Counted from the stretch's first letter, positions 51,756-61,296 are shown. The stretch is DNA of 64,000 nucleotides from Mogibacterium diversum_A (GCF_938028775.1 NZ_CALIZG010000012.1:26511-90510), one strand, 5' to 3'. Notes: generated by a model not told the origin, from the sequence alone. Translations and numbers: made by a program.

Positions 51756-54260
51756 ATGGCTACTATACGAATTATAAGCAATCCATATAGGAAAGAAATC
51801 AAATTTGAACTACTAGATCAATCTACGTCTGAATGGATTGAGATTAACTACCAGAATAATTCAGGAAGTAAGCTAATAAAGGAAGAGATTAAGACAAATT
51901 TTTTCCCATATAAAGTTAGAGAGATAGTAGAAATCTTAATAAATGAATATGCATCTAGCGAAGGTAAATTGGAACTAGTTTTTGCAGGCTCTCCAGATGA
52001 ATATCGCGAGCTTGTAGAGGTGTGTGGTGATTTTTCTGACGTTGAAGTGCAAATGGACAGCATGAAGCTTGAAAACGCACGAGATATTCTTCCTAAGATC
52101 ATTGATATCTTTACTAATATAAAAGAAATCGCAGATGAAAATATAGAGTCGCCAGTGGTAAAAGCATTGGTTGATTGTGATGTGAATAAGTTTGTTGATG
52201 CGTCAAAAGATACCGTGCCTATTTGTGTAATGGGTAACTATAGCTCTGGTAAATCCACATTTATAAATGCTCTTATTGGACAAGAAGTATTACCAAGCGG
52301 TGATATGCCGGTTACTGCAAAGATTTATAAAATTACACAGTCTAAAGAAGATGGAAAAGCTAGCATCGCGCTTAAGTATAATGATAAGCCCGTAACTTTA
52401 GAGTTTAATGAAGACTCTATCGAGGTTCAAAAAGAAGAAGATAGCACTTTTGTTAGTTCAATAATAGAGTGTCTTGAAGAAAATAAAGATCAAGCATTTA
52501 TGTATAAAGTACACTGCTGCCTTGATGCAATCAATAATGAACGAAATGTAGTTGCAGATCTTATTGAAGTAGTAATTCCATTTGGTAAAGGACTGCTAAA
52601 AGAATCTGAAAAGTCTTTTGTAATTTTCGATACACCAGGCTCAAATGCTGCAACGAATACCGATCATTTTACTATCCTCGAGGAGGCGATGAAGGACTTG
52701 TCAAACGGTATTCCTATTTACGTTGCAGAATACAATTCTCTTGATAGTTGTGACAATGAATATTTATATAAGAGAATAAAAGGAATAAGCCAAGTTGATA
52801 GTAGATTTACGATGATTGTCGTTAACAAGGCAGATTCTGCAAATATTAAGGAAGACAGCTTCGATAATGAGACTAAAGGTTTAATACTCAAGCAAGCTGT
52901 ACCTAGGAATTTGTATTCGGGTGGAATATTTTTCGTTTCGTCAGTTATGGGACTTGGATCAAAAAATGGTGGAGACTTTAGGGATGATCACGCTGACGAA
53001 TTTTTTGAAGATAATGAAAGAAAATACTCAGACGAAACGTCTAAGAGATACAAGTCGCTATATAAGTATAACATTATGCCTAAACAGCTTAAAGAAAGCA
53101 TAGTTGCAATTTCAGAACAGGCAAGCGATAAGATATATGCAAACAGTGGCTTGCTTGCTATCGAACATGAAATTGTAAGCTTCGCGGAAAAGTATTCAGC
53201 ATATGATAAATGCAAGCAATCTGACAAATACATAGATAGGATTGTAGATGCTGCACAAGAAGAAATCGGAGAAATAACAGAGGCAAGAGAGCTTAAAGCC
53301 AATGAGCTTGTTGCAGAAATGGAAGAGGATAAGGCGGCTTTAATAGTTGAAATTGAAGCAGAAGGTGCAAAGAATTCAGAATTATACCTTAATTCGTATG
53401 ACGAAAATATGGAAGGAATCCTATCTGATAAGGCATTTGTTTACGAATATTCTGATATGAAGAGTGTCGAACAGGGCTTCATAAAACAGAAGCAAGAAGC
53501 ATGCAACTTATCTGAACACATCGAGAATGTAAAAGCTTCTGGAGCTGATATTATTGGACATTTCTCTGAATTTATGGAGAAGGATGCCGGCGAGGTTATC
53601 AAAGGAATTAGTCAGGACTTAAAGAAGACATTTGATAATATCAAGGTGTTTAGAGAAACTAAGCTTGAGGCAGATACTGCAGCTGCAGAAGAATTAATGA
53701 AATTCGTTTCAGACGATTATAATGTTCGTCTAGATGAAGCGATTAAAGCGGTTGGTGAGAACTCCAAAGTTTACTGGCTCAACGCAGTAGAGGTAATAAA
53801 GCGTGGAATAGCTTTTGTCGTTGCGAACTCATCGACACTGGACGATAAGAAAAAAGATGAACTTGCGCAGTTAATTCTCAAAGATGAAAAAGAGATGTTC
53901 AAGAACAATTATAAATTCGAGAAGGAAACATTTGAAGTTAAAATATGGGGAATTACAGTCGCTAATAAAATAGACACACGCAAACTGGTAGATTCCTATA
54001 ATAAGCTTTATTGCGATGAACTTAAGAATGCGTTTAGAGTTCTTAAGCGCGAGCACAGTAGTGATTTTGAGACTTGGCTCAATGCCTTGATTAACAAGAT
54101 AAGGGTGAATGTTGTCGACTATAGTCCTAAACTATCGGAAAAGGCAAACATAATTTGTGAAGAGACTAGAGCTATCGACGGTCTTAAGAAAACACAGATG
54201 GCACTACGTGATTATAGCGATAGAATTGATTCGCTAATGGACTGGAAGGTTACCGTATAG
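51756..54260 (+). CDS. Dynamin-like GTPase
   Basis: 834 residues. GTPase motifs: P-loop GNYSSGKST (160-168), switch I Thr in MPVTAKI (187), switch II DTPG (292-295), NKAD (357-360). An N-terminal domain of about 130 residues (beta-rich, then helix) precedes the GTPase. Residues 470-700 are long Glu/Lys-rich coiled coil, as in bacterial dynamin-like proteins that bind and remodel membranes. No membrane helix is evident, so membrane contact would be peripheral. First gene of a tight four-gene set (10 bp to the next). RBS AGAGGAG. A TACAAT at 51698-51703 may be its -10. Role within the system: membrane action; inference. Confidence 0.88.
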   Translation: MATIRIISNPYRKEIKFELLDQSTSEWIEINYQNNSGSKLIKEEIKTNFFPYKVREIVEILINEYASSEGKLELVFAGSPDEYRELVEVCGDFSDVEVQMDSMKLENARDILPKIIDIFTNIKEIADENIESPVVKALVDCDVNKFVDASKDTVPICVMGNYSSGKSTFINALIGQEVLPSGDMPVTAKIYKITQSKEDGKASIALKYNDKPVTLEFNEDSIEVQKEEDSTFVSSIIECLEENKDQAFMYKVHCCLDAINNERNVVADLIEVVIPFGKGLLKESEKSFVIFDTPGSNAATNTDHFTILEEAMKDLSNGIPIYVAEYNSLDSCDNEYLYKRIKGISQVDSRFTMIVVNKADSANIKEDSFDNETKGLILKQAVPRNLYSGGIFFVSSVMGLGSKNGGDFRDDHADEFFEDNERKYSDETSKRYKSLYKYNIMPKQLKESIVAISEQASDKIYANSGLLAIEHEIVSFAEKYSAYDKCKQSDKYIDRIVDAAQEEIGEITEARELKANELVAEMEEDKAALIVEIEAEGAKNSELYLNSYDENMEGILSDKAFVYEYSDMKSVEQGFIKQKQEACNLSEHIENVKASGADIIGHFSEFMEKDAGEVIKGISQDLKKTFDNIKVFRETKLEADTAAAEELMKFVSDDYNVRLDEAIKAVGENSKVYWLNAVEVIKRGIAFVVANSSTLDDKKKDELAQLILKDEKEMFKNNYKFEKETFEVKIWGITVANKIDTRKLVDSYNKLYCDELKNAFRVLKREHSSDFETWLNALINKIRVNVVDYSPKLSEKANIICEETRAIDGLKKTQMALRDYSDRIDSLMDWKVTV

Positions 54261-54269
54261 GAGACAGAT

Positions 54270-57200
54270 ATGGGAATAAAAAATCTTATTAAGCGAGCAG
54301 GGGTAAAAGCTGCAGACACCATAAATAGACTTTCAGTTTTATCACCTGAACAAGTAAAGCACGTAGAAGAACTGCGTGAAATGTATCTATCTGAAGTGCC
54401 TGACCCGTCAGATACTGTTGCTGAGGAACTTACAGAAAAACTCCTCGCGGTTTGTGGTGTTGAGATTTATAATGCCTATCTTCCTCAGCTCAATGAACTA
54501 TATGTGCCGATTGAACGTGAAGCAGAATATGATGGGGAAAAATTAGACATATCGCATAATCTAAGGTATTGCAATATAACAAAGTGGGTTACAGATAAGA
54601 AAGAAAACAATATAGAGAAACTAATTAACGTATATCAGGTTCTGTCAAACGAAGAATGTAACATCGCTTTGATATTCAACCGCACATGCCAAGAGACTAA
54701 TGTGTATTTGGCGGTTCTTAATACTGCAAATGATAACAATAATGTTAAGGCAAATAATTTTAGAGATAGATTAGTTGATGCTATTAAGGGTAATTGCCCT
54801 GGTGTTGAAATAAGCAATGGTTCAGAGTCAGTGCCACCATGCTTCGATGACAACAAGGCTTATTCAGTAGCTACGGCAACAAATATCCCTACTGAAAAGT
54901 CTGAAAAATTTATAAGTCAGACAATAGAAAAGTTATTAGATGGAACAATTCCCGCTGACAATGGTGAAGAGTACACGCTCGTGCTACTGGCAACCCCGAT
55001 TCTTGATGTTGAAGAACGCAAACTGCATCTAACGGACATCTACACAGCCCTCGCCCCATATGCATCATGGCAGACGAACTTTCAGTATACGGAGAGCGAC
55101 TCAACTGGATCGATGGCTCTCTTTGGTGTGAATGCGGGAATCAATGCAGGGGTACAGAGTGGAAGCAACCGTTCTGAAGCAAGAAATAGTGGCGATATTG
55201 ATACAACTGGAGAAACTAAAGTTGCATCAGAAAGCAAAGGGAAATCTGAATCTAAAACTAAAAGTCATTCAGACTCAAAAGGAAAAAACTCCAGTACAAA
55301 TGTTGCTACAAGTACAGGAGTTGGTATCGGTGGTATTGCCAATGTTGGAGCAAATGTTGGTAAAGGATGGGGGAAGTTTAGTAGCTCAGCAGATACCAAA
55401 GCTAAAGGTGTAACAGACATAAAGAATAAAACGGAAACAATTTCCAAGATAACTAGCAAAGTAAAGACAACTGCAAAAACTATAGCTAATGGTGTCTCCA
55501 GAGCTACTAACTTTGGTGCTAATTTTGGCGCTAATTTTGCTAGATCTTCGAATGTAACTGCTACAATAGGCAAGAATGAAGGCATCACACAGACGTTTAC
55601 AAATTATAACATTAAGCACTCACTTGACATGCTTGAAGAGCAGATGAAACGCTATGAGAAATCATCTGCTCTTGGCATGTGGGATTTCGCCGCGTATGTA
55701 ATCGGTGAGGACCAGAACATTGTAAACAATGTTGCACATTCTTACATCGGTCTAACTCAGGGAGAGGCATCATATATGTCGCGCTCATCAATTAACCTGT
55801 GGCGCGGTGACCTTGGTGAAGATAGTAGAGATGCACGTGAGATTTACTCCTATATTAAGGAGCTTAGGCATCCTCTGTTCGGAATTAATCCAGAACTAAC
55901 AGAAGTAGATCCTGATTTCTTCGTGTATCCCACTGTTGTAAGTGCGACAACGGCGCTATCGGGAAAAGAGCTATCCTTTTCATTGAACTTCCCACAGAAA
56001 TCGGTTGCAGGCCTACCTGTGCTTGAGTGTGCTGAATTTGGAAGAACTGTAGTAACTTATGATGGTAATGACGGAAGAAATAATACTATCAATCTTGGGC
56101 GTATATTCCACATGAACCATGAGGAACGTACTAGAATTAAGCTTTCATCAAAATCACTCACTTCGCACGCATTTATAACTGGAAGTACGGGTGCTGGAAA
56201 GAGTAATGCCGTATACCAGATACTAGATGAAGTTTCTAATGAAGGCGTGAAGTTCTTAGTAATTGAACCGACTAAGGGTGAATACAAAAATGTGTTTGGC
56301 TCAAGAGAAGATGTAAATGTGTATGGAACAAATCCTAGACTAAATGAGCTTCTTAGAATCAATCCATTCAGCTTTCCAAGTGAAATACATGTCCTCGAGC
56401 ATATAGACCGCATAGTGGAAATCTTCAATGTATGCTGGCCTATGTATGCTGCGATGCCAGCCGTACTCAAGGATGCAATCGAAAAGTCCTATGAGGATTG
56501 CGGATGGAATCTGACCGAATCTATAAATAGGTATGATGACAATTACTATCCAAGATTCGCAGATATCGAGAGAAATGTTAAGACGATAATAGATGCCAGT
56601 GAGTATGATACGGAAAATAAGGGTGCGTATAAAGGCTCATTGTTGACGAGGTTGCATTCATTGACAAATGGACTAAATGGTATGATTTTCTGCGATGATG
56701 AAATCAGCTGCAAAATGCTGTTTGAGAATAATACGATTGTAGATTTGAGCAGAGTCGGCTCTAGTGAAACGAAGTCACTAATCATGGGAATCCTAGTTCT
56801 CAAATTACAGGAGCACAGAATGAGCTCCGTAGAAGGCATGAATTCGAATCTAAAGCATGTTACAGTTCTAGAAGAGGCTCACCATATCTTGAAGAGGACT
56901 TCTACAGAGCAAAATCAGGAAGGTGCAAACTTGCTTGGCAAGAGCGTTGAGATGATAGCGAATGCTATTGCTGAGATGAGAACATATGGAGAAGGATTCA
57001 TCATAGCGGATCAGTCTCCTGGACTTCTAGACATGGCTGCAATCCGTAATACAAATACAAAGATAATCATGAGATTGCCTGATAAGGGAGACCGTGAGTT
57101 AGTTGGATATGCGGCAAACCTAGATGATGATCAGATTAAGGAACTTGCAAAGCTACCATGCGGTGTAGCTGCCGTGTACCAAAATGAGTGGGTTCAGCCA

Positions 57201-57707
57201 GTTCTGTGCAAGGTGAAGCTATATGATGCAGAGTCTACTAACTACCTGTATGTGCCAGAACATAGTGATGTTGGAACAGAGTCGCTAGAAGACAAGAAGT
57301 TTATCGCCGAGGTGTTGAGCAGCGGAAGAGAAGTACCTTCTGATGAACTGCAAAATGATATCAAACCAAGACTTAATAAGATAGGGCTTGATGCATCTAT
57401 AAAGGTAAAAGCATTAGACATGATGGTTAATCCAGCGGAGCAGCCTCGTATGACTAAAATGGCGATTATATACGATGCGCTATTCCCAACTATAACAGAA
57501 GCAGTTAAAGCTGCATATCAAGAGACATCAGAGGCTAGTGTATGGACGAAGTATGCGGAGGATGCTGTTCATGAACTAGGAATAGATGATATGACTACAC
57601 GTTTAAGGCTAGATATAATTCAATGTGGAGTTACATACTACCTGATAAATGTTGCTGATAAAATAGCCGACCTTGAGAAATGGAGTGAGATGGGAGGACT
57701 CAAATGA
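54270..57707 (+). CDS. HerA/FtsK-like ATPase (DUF87 type) with long low-complexity insert
   Basis: 1145 residues. N-terminal region (1-285) of unknown fold; residues 286-449 are Ser/Gly/Thr/Asn/Lys-rich with repeats such as NFGANFGANF and a Ser/Lys stretch; ATPase core from about 600: Walker A ITGSTGAGKSN near 636-646, NEGVKFLVIEPTKGEYKNVFG, Walker B VLEEAHHIL (Glu868, Glu869), and motifs EMRTYGEGFIIADQSPG and RNTNTKIIMRLPD typical of HerA-type hexameric translocases. HerA relatives pump DNA or protein. The fusion of an insert this long is unusual. Overlaps the HNH gene (ATGA) at its end, 10 bp after the dynamin gene. Confidence 0.9.
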   Translation: MGIKNLIKRAGVKAADTINRLSVLSPEQVKHVEELREMYLSEVPDPSDTVAEELTEKLLAVCGVEIYNAYLPQLNELYVPIEREAEYDGEKLDISHNLRYCNITKWVTDKKENNIEKLINVYQVLSNEECNIALIFNRTCQETNVYLAVLNTANDNNNVKANNFRDRLVDAIKGNCPGVEISNGSESVPPCFDDNKAYSVATATNIPTEKSEKFISQTIEKLLDGTIPADNGEEYTLVLLATPILDVEERKLHLTDIYTALAPYASWQTNFQYTESDSTGSMALFGVNAGINAGVQSGSNRSEARNSGDIDTTGETKVASESKGKSESKTKSHSDSKGKNSSTNVATSTGVGIGGIANVGANVGKGWGKFSSSADTKAKGVTDIKNKTETISKITSKVKTTAKTIANGVSRATNFGANFGANFARSSNVTATIGKNEGITQTFTNYNIKHSLDMLEEQMKRYEKSSALGMWDFAAYVIGEDQNIVNNVAHSYIGLTQGEASYMSRSSINLWRGDLGEDSRDAREIYSYIKELRHPLFGINPELTEVDPDFFVYPTVVSATTALSGKELSFSLNFPQKSVAGLPVLECAEFGRTVVTYDGNDGRNNTINLGRIFHMNHEERTRIKLSSKSLTSHAFITGSTGAGKSNAVYQILDEVSNEGVKFLVIEPTKGEYKNVFGSREDVNVYGTNPRLNELLRINPFSFPSEIHVLEHIDRIVEIFNVCWPMYAAMPAVLKDAIEKSYEDCGWNLTESINRYDDNYYPRFADIERNVKTIIDASEYDTENKGAYKGSLLTRLHSLTNGLNGMIFCDDEISCKMLFENNTIVDLSRVGSSETKSLIMGILVLKLQEHRMSSVEGMNSNLKHVTVLEEAHHILKRTSTEQNQEGANLLGKSVEMIANAIAEMRTYGEGFIIADQSPGLLDMAAIRNTNTKIIMRLPDKGDRELVGYAANLDDDQIKELAKLPCGVAAVYQNEWVQPVLCKVKLYDAESTNYLYVPEHSDVGTESLEDKKFIAEVLSSGREVPSDELQNDIKPRLNKIGLDASIKVKALDMMVNPAEQPRMTKMAIIYDALFPTITEAVKAAYQETSEASVWTKYAEDAVHELGIDDMTTRLRLDIIQCGVTYYLINVADKIADLEKWSEMGGLK

Positions 57708-58327
57708 TAGAAAAACTTGCAAAGACAATGGAGAGCGTTGGAAAGCCAACTGAAAAACAGCCTGATAATAAATTTGACCCTGATAAGAGAGTTAATTTTG
57801 AACATGACAAAGGCGACAAAAAGCTCGAGGATAAGAGCTTTGATCCAGATAAAAGGATAGAGGTACCTGGGGCTGAAGCGAATGTTAACACTGAAGGAGT
57901 GGATAGGATGCAGCTCCTCGAAAAATATGTTAATGAGTATCTGGACGATGTTAAGAAACTTGCTGCAGACCCAGAAACGCTTAAGGGTATTAGAATAGAT
58001 GTGTCAAAGCTAGAAAAAATCTCAGATAATGAAGAAAGACATAAGGAATACAAAAAACTAAAACCGAAACTAATAGCAGAGTGGGAAGAAAAAAATGGTA
58101 GGAAATGGCCTGTATATGATAGAGATATAAAGTATAAGGGTATAATTAAAAAAAAGGGGAATCTCTTTGATCTTCATCATATTCATCCAATAGAATTAGG
58201 GGGAGAAAATACAGTTGATAATATAACCCCTATGGACTTTAGAAATCACACAATTAAGGGTGGAATACATGAATCAAGCGCAGCTCTTTCGAGCATTAAG
58301 GATATCTTAGATAAAGGAGTAAAGTGA
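57704..58327 (+). CDS. HNH nuclease, toxin-like
   Basis: 207 residues. Residues 1-60 are charged and probably disordered, with a repeated FDPDKR (24-29, 46-51). A helical linker (about 68-130) leads to an HNH/ENDO VII-colicin-like nuclease: LFDLHHIHPIELGGENTVDNITPM (first part 154-164, HH at 158-159, then Asn-Ile-Thr and NH at 181-182). This beta-beta-alpha-metal arrangement resembles toxin tips of polymorphic toxins. Coupled to the ATPase gene by ATGA and to the immunity-like gene by TGATG. No signal peptide, so any export would need a partner, the HerA-like ATPase being the obvious candidate. Confidence 0.82.
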   Translation: MIEKLAKTMESVGKPTEKQPDNKFDPDKRVNFEHDKGDKKLEDKSFDPDKRIEVPGAEANVNTEGVDRMQLLEKYVNEYLDDVKKLAADPETLKGIRIDVSKLEKISDNEERHKEYKKLKPKLIAEWEEKNGRKWPVYDRDIKYKGIIKKKGNLFDLHHIHPIELGGENTVDNITPMDFRNHTIKGGIHESSAALSSIKDILDKGVK

Positions 58328-58686
58328 TGGTAAGTTTCATAGAAAAAGCAAGAAAATGGCAATTAAAATATGATATAGTGAGTGACGTTGAGAAGGTGTA
58401 TGGATGTGAACTCCCAGATGATATAAAACATATAGTATCATGCAAGAATGATGAATTTATTTCCAAGTGGGCTAGAGTTCTATCTGTAGAGGAAATTCTA
58501 TCTGCTAATGAAATTATGCAAATAGATTTCATTGGTAAAAAACTTGTTCCACTATTAGATATACTCGACAACGATTTTATAGCATATGATATTGAGCATA
58601 AAAAATATGTCAGTATTAATATTGTCGAAGATATGGTTTTTGATAGCTCTGAAAACATTGATGATCTTATCCCTCAAGATATTTAG
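58327..58686 (+). CDS. SMI1/KNR4 (SUKH)-like immunity protein
   Basis: 119 residues. Sequence such as VEKVYGCELPDDIKHIVSC and FIGKKLVPLLDILDNDFIAYDIEHKKYVSINI matches the SUKH superfamily (N-terminal helix, then FDLD-type beta strands), whose members neutralise nuclease toxins. It starts at ATG 58327, one base overlapping the HNH stop, with AAGGAG at 58314-58319. Last gene of the four; a bidirectional terminator follows. Position right behind an HNH nuclease makes an immunity role likely. Confidence 0.75.
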   Translation: MVSFIEKARKWQLKYDIVSDVEKVYGCELPDDIKHIVSCKNDEFISKWARVLSVEEILSANEIMQIDFIGKKLVPLLDILDNDFIAYDIEHKKYVSINIVEDMVFDSSENIDDLIPQDI

Positions 58687-58727
58687 ACAATTAGGTTAAT
58701 TCCTAACTAACAAAACCAAAACCAAAG

Positions 58728-58760
58728 TGCCGCACTTCCCACTCGGGCAGTGCGGCATTC
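58728..58760. terminator. Bidirectional terminator after the SUKH gene
   Basis: TGCCGCACT (58728-58736), inner CCC-actc-GGG, AGTGCGGCA (58749-58757), then TTCTCTT. Separates the four-gene unit from the convergent DMT gene. Confidence 0.85.
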
Positions 58761-58781
58761 TCTTATCCAATTTTAATTTAC

Positions 58782-59651
58782 CTACTGTTCATTCTTCGAC
58801 TTGAAGAAGATTATCGTACCAGCCGTTATGATAATCGCATAGCCGATGAAACTGTAGATATCTGGAATCTCGCCAAACACTATGAAGCCAAGCGAAGTCG
58901 TGAAGATAATCTGTGAATAATCATAGATTGAGATCTCCTTAGCTGGTGCATATCGGTATGCCCCAGTGATTGTGAACTGACCGCCAGCAGCGGCAAATCC
59001 AGCGCCAAGAAGCATCATAAGCTGGTACATGTTGATTGGCTCGTGGTATTTTACGATAATCAGCGGCACCATGGCGAGGCAGCTGAATGCCGAGAAGCAG
59101 AATACAATGACCGCCTTTTGCACTCCATTGGAACCGAGCTTTCGCACCATAGTGTATGCAAGCCCTGCACCAACTCCGCCGATGAGTCCAGCAGCCATTC
59201 CTAGCGGATTGCCGGAGAAACCCGGCTTGATTACGAACAGCGCGCCAGTCATGGCGAGCATTAGGCAGAAAACCTGATACTTCTTAGGAACTTCCCTGAG
59301 GAGAATCATTGAGAAGATAATCGTTGCAAATGGCGATAGCTTATTGAGCATGCTGGCGTCGGCAACCATGATGTGGCTCACTGCGTAGAAATTTCCGAGG
59401 ATTCCTATAGTGCCTGCAGTTACTCGCACGAGCATCGGGATGTAGTTTTTTCGTCCTATTATAATAGGCTGCTTGTCCTTGATGAGTACGATTGCTGCAA
59501 TGATTGCAGCGATTAGGTTTCTAAAAAAAGCTTTCTCAACAGCTGGCAGGTCGCCCGCAAGCTTGACGAAAATTCCCATTAACGCAAAGAAAAATGCCGA
59601 AGTGACTATCAGCAGGATGCCTTTGTTTTTATTATGTATTGTTTTTTCCAT
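58782..59651 (-). CDS. EamA/DMT-family transporter
   Basis: 289 residues with ten hydrophobic helices in two EamA repeats, the drug/metabolite transporter layout. First repeat begins GILLIVTSAFFFALMGIFVK; RNLIAAIIAAIVL and YAVSHIMVADASMLNKLSPF are characteristic; the second repeat includes GGQFTITGAYRYAPAKEISI. Substrate unknown, often amino acid or metabolite export. The frame extends to 59723 but ATG 59651 (MEKTIHN) begins a normal N-terminus with a weak GGAAT site. Stands alone; terminator shared with the upstream system. Confidence 0.9.
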   Translation of the reverse strand: MEKTIHNKNKGILLIVTSAFFFALMGIFVKLAGDLPAVEKAFFRNLIAAIIAAIVLIKDKQPIIIGRKNYIPMLVRVTAGTIGILGNFYAVSHIMVADASMLNKLSPFATIIFSMILLREVPKKYQVFCLMLAMTGALFVIKPGFSGNPLGMAAGLIGGVGAGLAYTMVRKLGSNGVQKAVIVFCFSAFSCLAMVPLIIVKYHEPINMYQLMMLLGAGFAAAGGQFTITGAYRYAPAKEISIYDYSQIIFTTSLGFIVFGEIPDIYSFIGYAIIITAGTIIFFKSKNEQ

Positions 59652-59837
59652 TCTGTTTATTCCATTCCGTTCAAATATATTTACACGCGTGCACTCGTAA
59701 GTACACGGTAAGTGATTGTGCAATTTGCATATCTACTATTCTATTGTATGTCATTAAATCAGTCAAATGCGATATATAGTCAGCGAAGAAGCTTTGTGTT
59801 AAAATTTAGATTAGTACATGTATAAAGGAGAAACAAA

Positions 59838-60413
59838 ATGGGCGAGCATATTACGAGAGAGCAGGCTAATGAGCTGCTACACAAATATGTAAAGGGTGAG
59901 AACTACATCACACATTCTTATGCGGTTGAAGCGATAATGAGAGGGCTGGCAAAAAAGCTTGCTCCCGATGAGATAGAGTTCTGGGGAATCTGCGGATTGC
60001 TGCATGACCTAGACGAGGAGACCGCTGATTGGCGTACAGATATGTCTACGCACGGACCTGTTTCGGCACAGATTCTAAAGGACGAAGGCTACGATGAACC
60101 AGTTATGGCGCAGGCTATTTGTGCACACAACCCAGAGTCAGGCGTTGTTGCGAAGTCGACTCTTGAGATTGCACTTCTTGCCGCAGACCCGATGAGCGGT
60201 TTCTGCAAGGCGGTTGCACAGATTTATCCAGATAAGAAAATCGCTAGCGTTAAGCATAAGTCGGTAAATAAGAGATTTAAAGAAACGAGATTTGCGGCAG
60301 GCGCGAACAGGCAGTACATGGCGGCTATCGAAGAAATCGGAGTTAGTTTCGATGATTTTATCGATATTTCACTGGAAGCAATGCGTGAAATCGCTGACGA
60401 GATAGGACTGTAA
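59838..60413 (+). CDS. HD-domain hydrolase
   Basis: 191 residues. HD superfamily phosphohydrolase: His in THSYAVEAIM (about 33), the HD doublet in GLLHDLDEE (about 61-62), His in CAHNPES and the Asp in LLAADPMSG. These bind divalent metals. HD proteins cleave nucleotides or phosphomonoesters; substrate not evident. RBS AAAGGAG. Ends at a terminator shared with yhbY. Confidence 0.92.
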   Translation: MGEHITREQANELLHKYVKGENYITHSYAVEAIMRGLAKKLAPDEIEFWGICGLLHDLDEETADWRTDMSTHGPVSAQILKDEGYDEPVMAQAICAHNPESGVVAKSTLEIALLAADPMSGFCKAVAQIYPDKKIASVKHKSVNKRFKETRFAAGANRQYMAAIEEIGVSFDDFIDISLEAMREIADEIGL

Positions 60414-60417
60414 ATGT

Positions 60418-60460
60418 AAAAGCACTTAGCACCCCAAAATGGGCGTTAAGTGCTTTTGTT
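60418..60460. terminator. Bidirectional terminator between HD gene and yhbY
   Basis: AAAAGCACTTAGCACCC (60418-60434), loop CAAAAT, GGGCGTTAAGTGCTTTT (60441-60457), one mismatch and one G-T pair. Confidence 0.9.
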
Positions 60461-60475
60461 TCAAGTAAAGTCAAA

Positions 60476-60787
60476 TTATTTGCGAGGAGCCTTCGGCAGC
60501 TCGATTTTTACATTCTTAGGATTTCTGGCCCTTCTGTAGAGCACGAAGCGGCGACCGATTGCAGCTACGAATTCAGCGTGGAGCATCTCTGCAAGTTCAC
60601 TGCACACCTCGGTAGGGTCGAGAAGTGAGCCTTCCTGAATCTGTCCTTTTACAAGCTCATTTGCCGTAAGATTCTCGTCGATAGAGCGGACGATGTTCTC
60701 CGTGAGGTCCGCCTTGCCGATATATACTGTAGGCTCAATCTTCTGCGCGAGCCCTTTTAGATAACTTCTTTGTTTGCCTGTGAGCAT
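60476..60787 (-). CDS. yhbY: YhbY-family CRM-domain RNA-binding protein
   Basis: 103-residue basic protein with a single CRM domain: GKQRSYLKGLAQKIEPTVYIG near 4-24, NELVKGQI, and IGRRFVLYRR with the conserved GxxG-like turn. It binds pre-50S ribosomal particles in other bacteria. Monocistronic here, on the minus strand. Confidence 0.93.
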   Translation of the reverse strand: MLTGKQRSYLKGLAQKIEPTVYIGKADLTENIVRSIDENLTANELVKGQIQEGSLLDPTEVCSELAEMLHAEFVAAIGRRFVLYRRARNPKNVKIELPKAPRK

Positions 60788-60885
60788 GTGTTCTCCTTGA
60801 TATTTCTGAAATGTATTATAGAATTAATCGTATGCACTATATTAACACAACAGTGCGCGCTAATCCATAGAGAGGTGGTAGAAAC

Positions 60886-61197
60886 ATGGCAGACGGAAGA
60901 TGGGTTATGACGGAAAATGAGCTAAATAACGTAGTTTCTGGTTTTAAAGAAACGGATACCTTGGCTCTGCCAAATGAAGGCAAGAGCATTGCGGTAGACG
61001 TCCGAGGGGGCGTAGGCGATGCGTGTAACCGCGAGATGGAGTATAATGAGATATGCGCATTTTGCGGATCAGATAAAATGCGCATGGGATTTGGTAAATA
61101 CGGTCAGGGCTTTGGCTGCCGCTCGTCCAAGTGCGAGGCCTGCGGAGGCGTGACAGACTTCGTGTACAAGGATGAAGTTGGGAAGTTTTTTAGGTAA
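60886..61197 (+). CDS. Small zinc-ribbon protein
   Basis: 103 residues. Four Cys form a zinc site: CAFC (about 62-65) and CRSSKCEAC (about 82-90). An N-terminal part (MADGRWVMTENEL) has no known domain. RBS AGAGAGGTGG. Its stop TAA (61195-61197) is in frame with the Rhs fragment directly downstream, so the two share a reading frame through one stop codon. Function unknown. Confidence 0.65.
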   Translation: MADGRWVMTENELNNVVSGFKETDTLALPNEGKSIAVDVRGGVGDACNREMEYNEICAFCGSDKMRMGFGKYGQGFGCRSSKCEACGGVTDFVYKDEVGKFFR

Positions 61198-61296
61198 AAG
61201 GGAAAATGCAAATCAGGTGAAAGGACAAGCATTACTTACCCTGATGGTTCTACGGCACATTATAGGTATGATAACAAACACAGACTTGCTGAAATC
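61198..61296 (+). other. In-frame 5' remainder of the truncated rhs gene
   Basis: Open in frame with the Rhs protein: from about 61213 it reads SGERTSITYPDGSTAHYRYD, a typical Rhs YD repeat. No ATG, GTG or TTG is in frame here, so these residues are translated only if the upstream TAA is read through or the gene is fused after recombination. Marks the truncation point. Confidence 0.75.

Noticed and set aside
55265..55619. Minus-strand frames over the ATPase insert
   Set aside because: Produced by low-complexity sequence on the coding strand; no ribosome site or recognisable motif.
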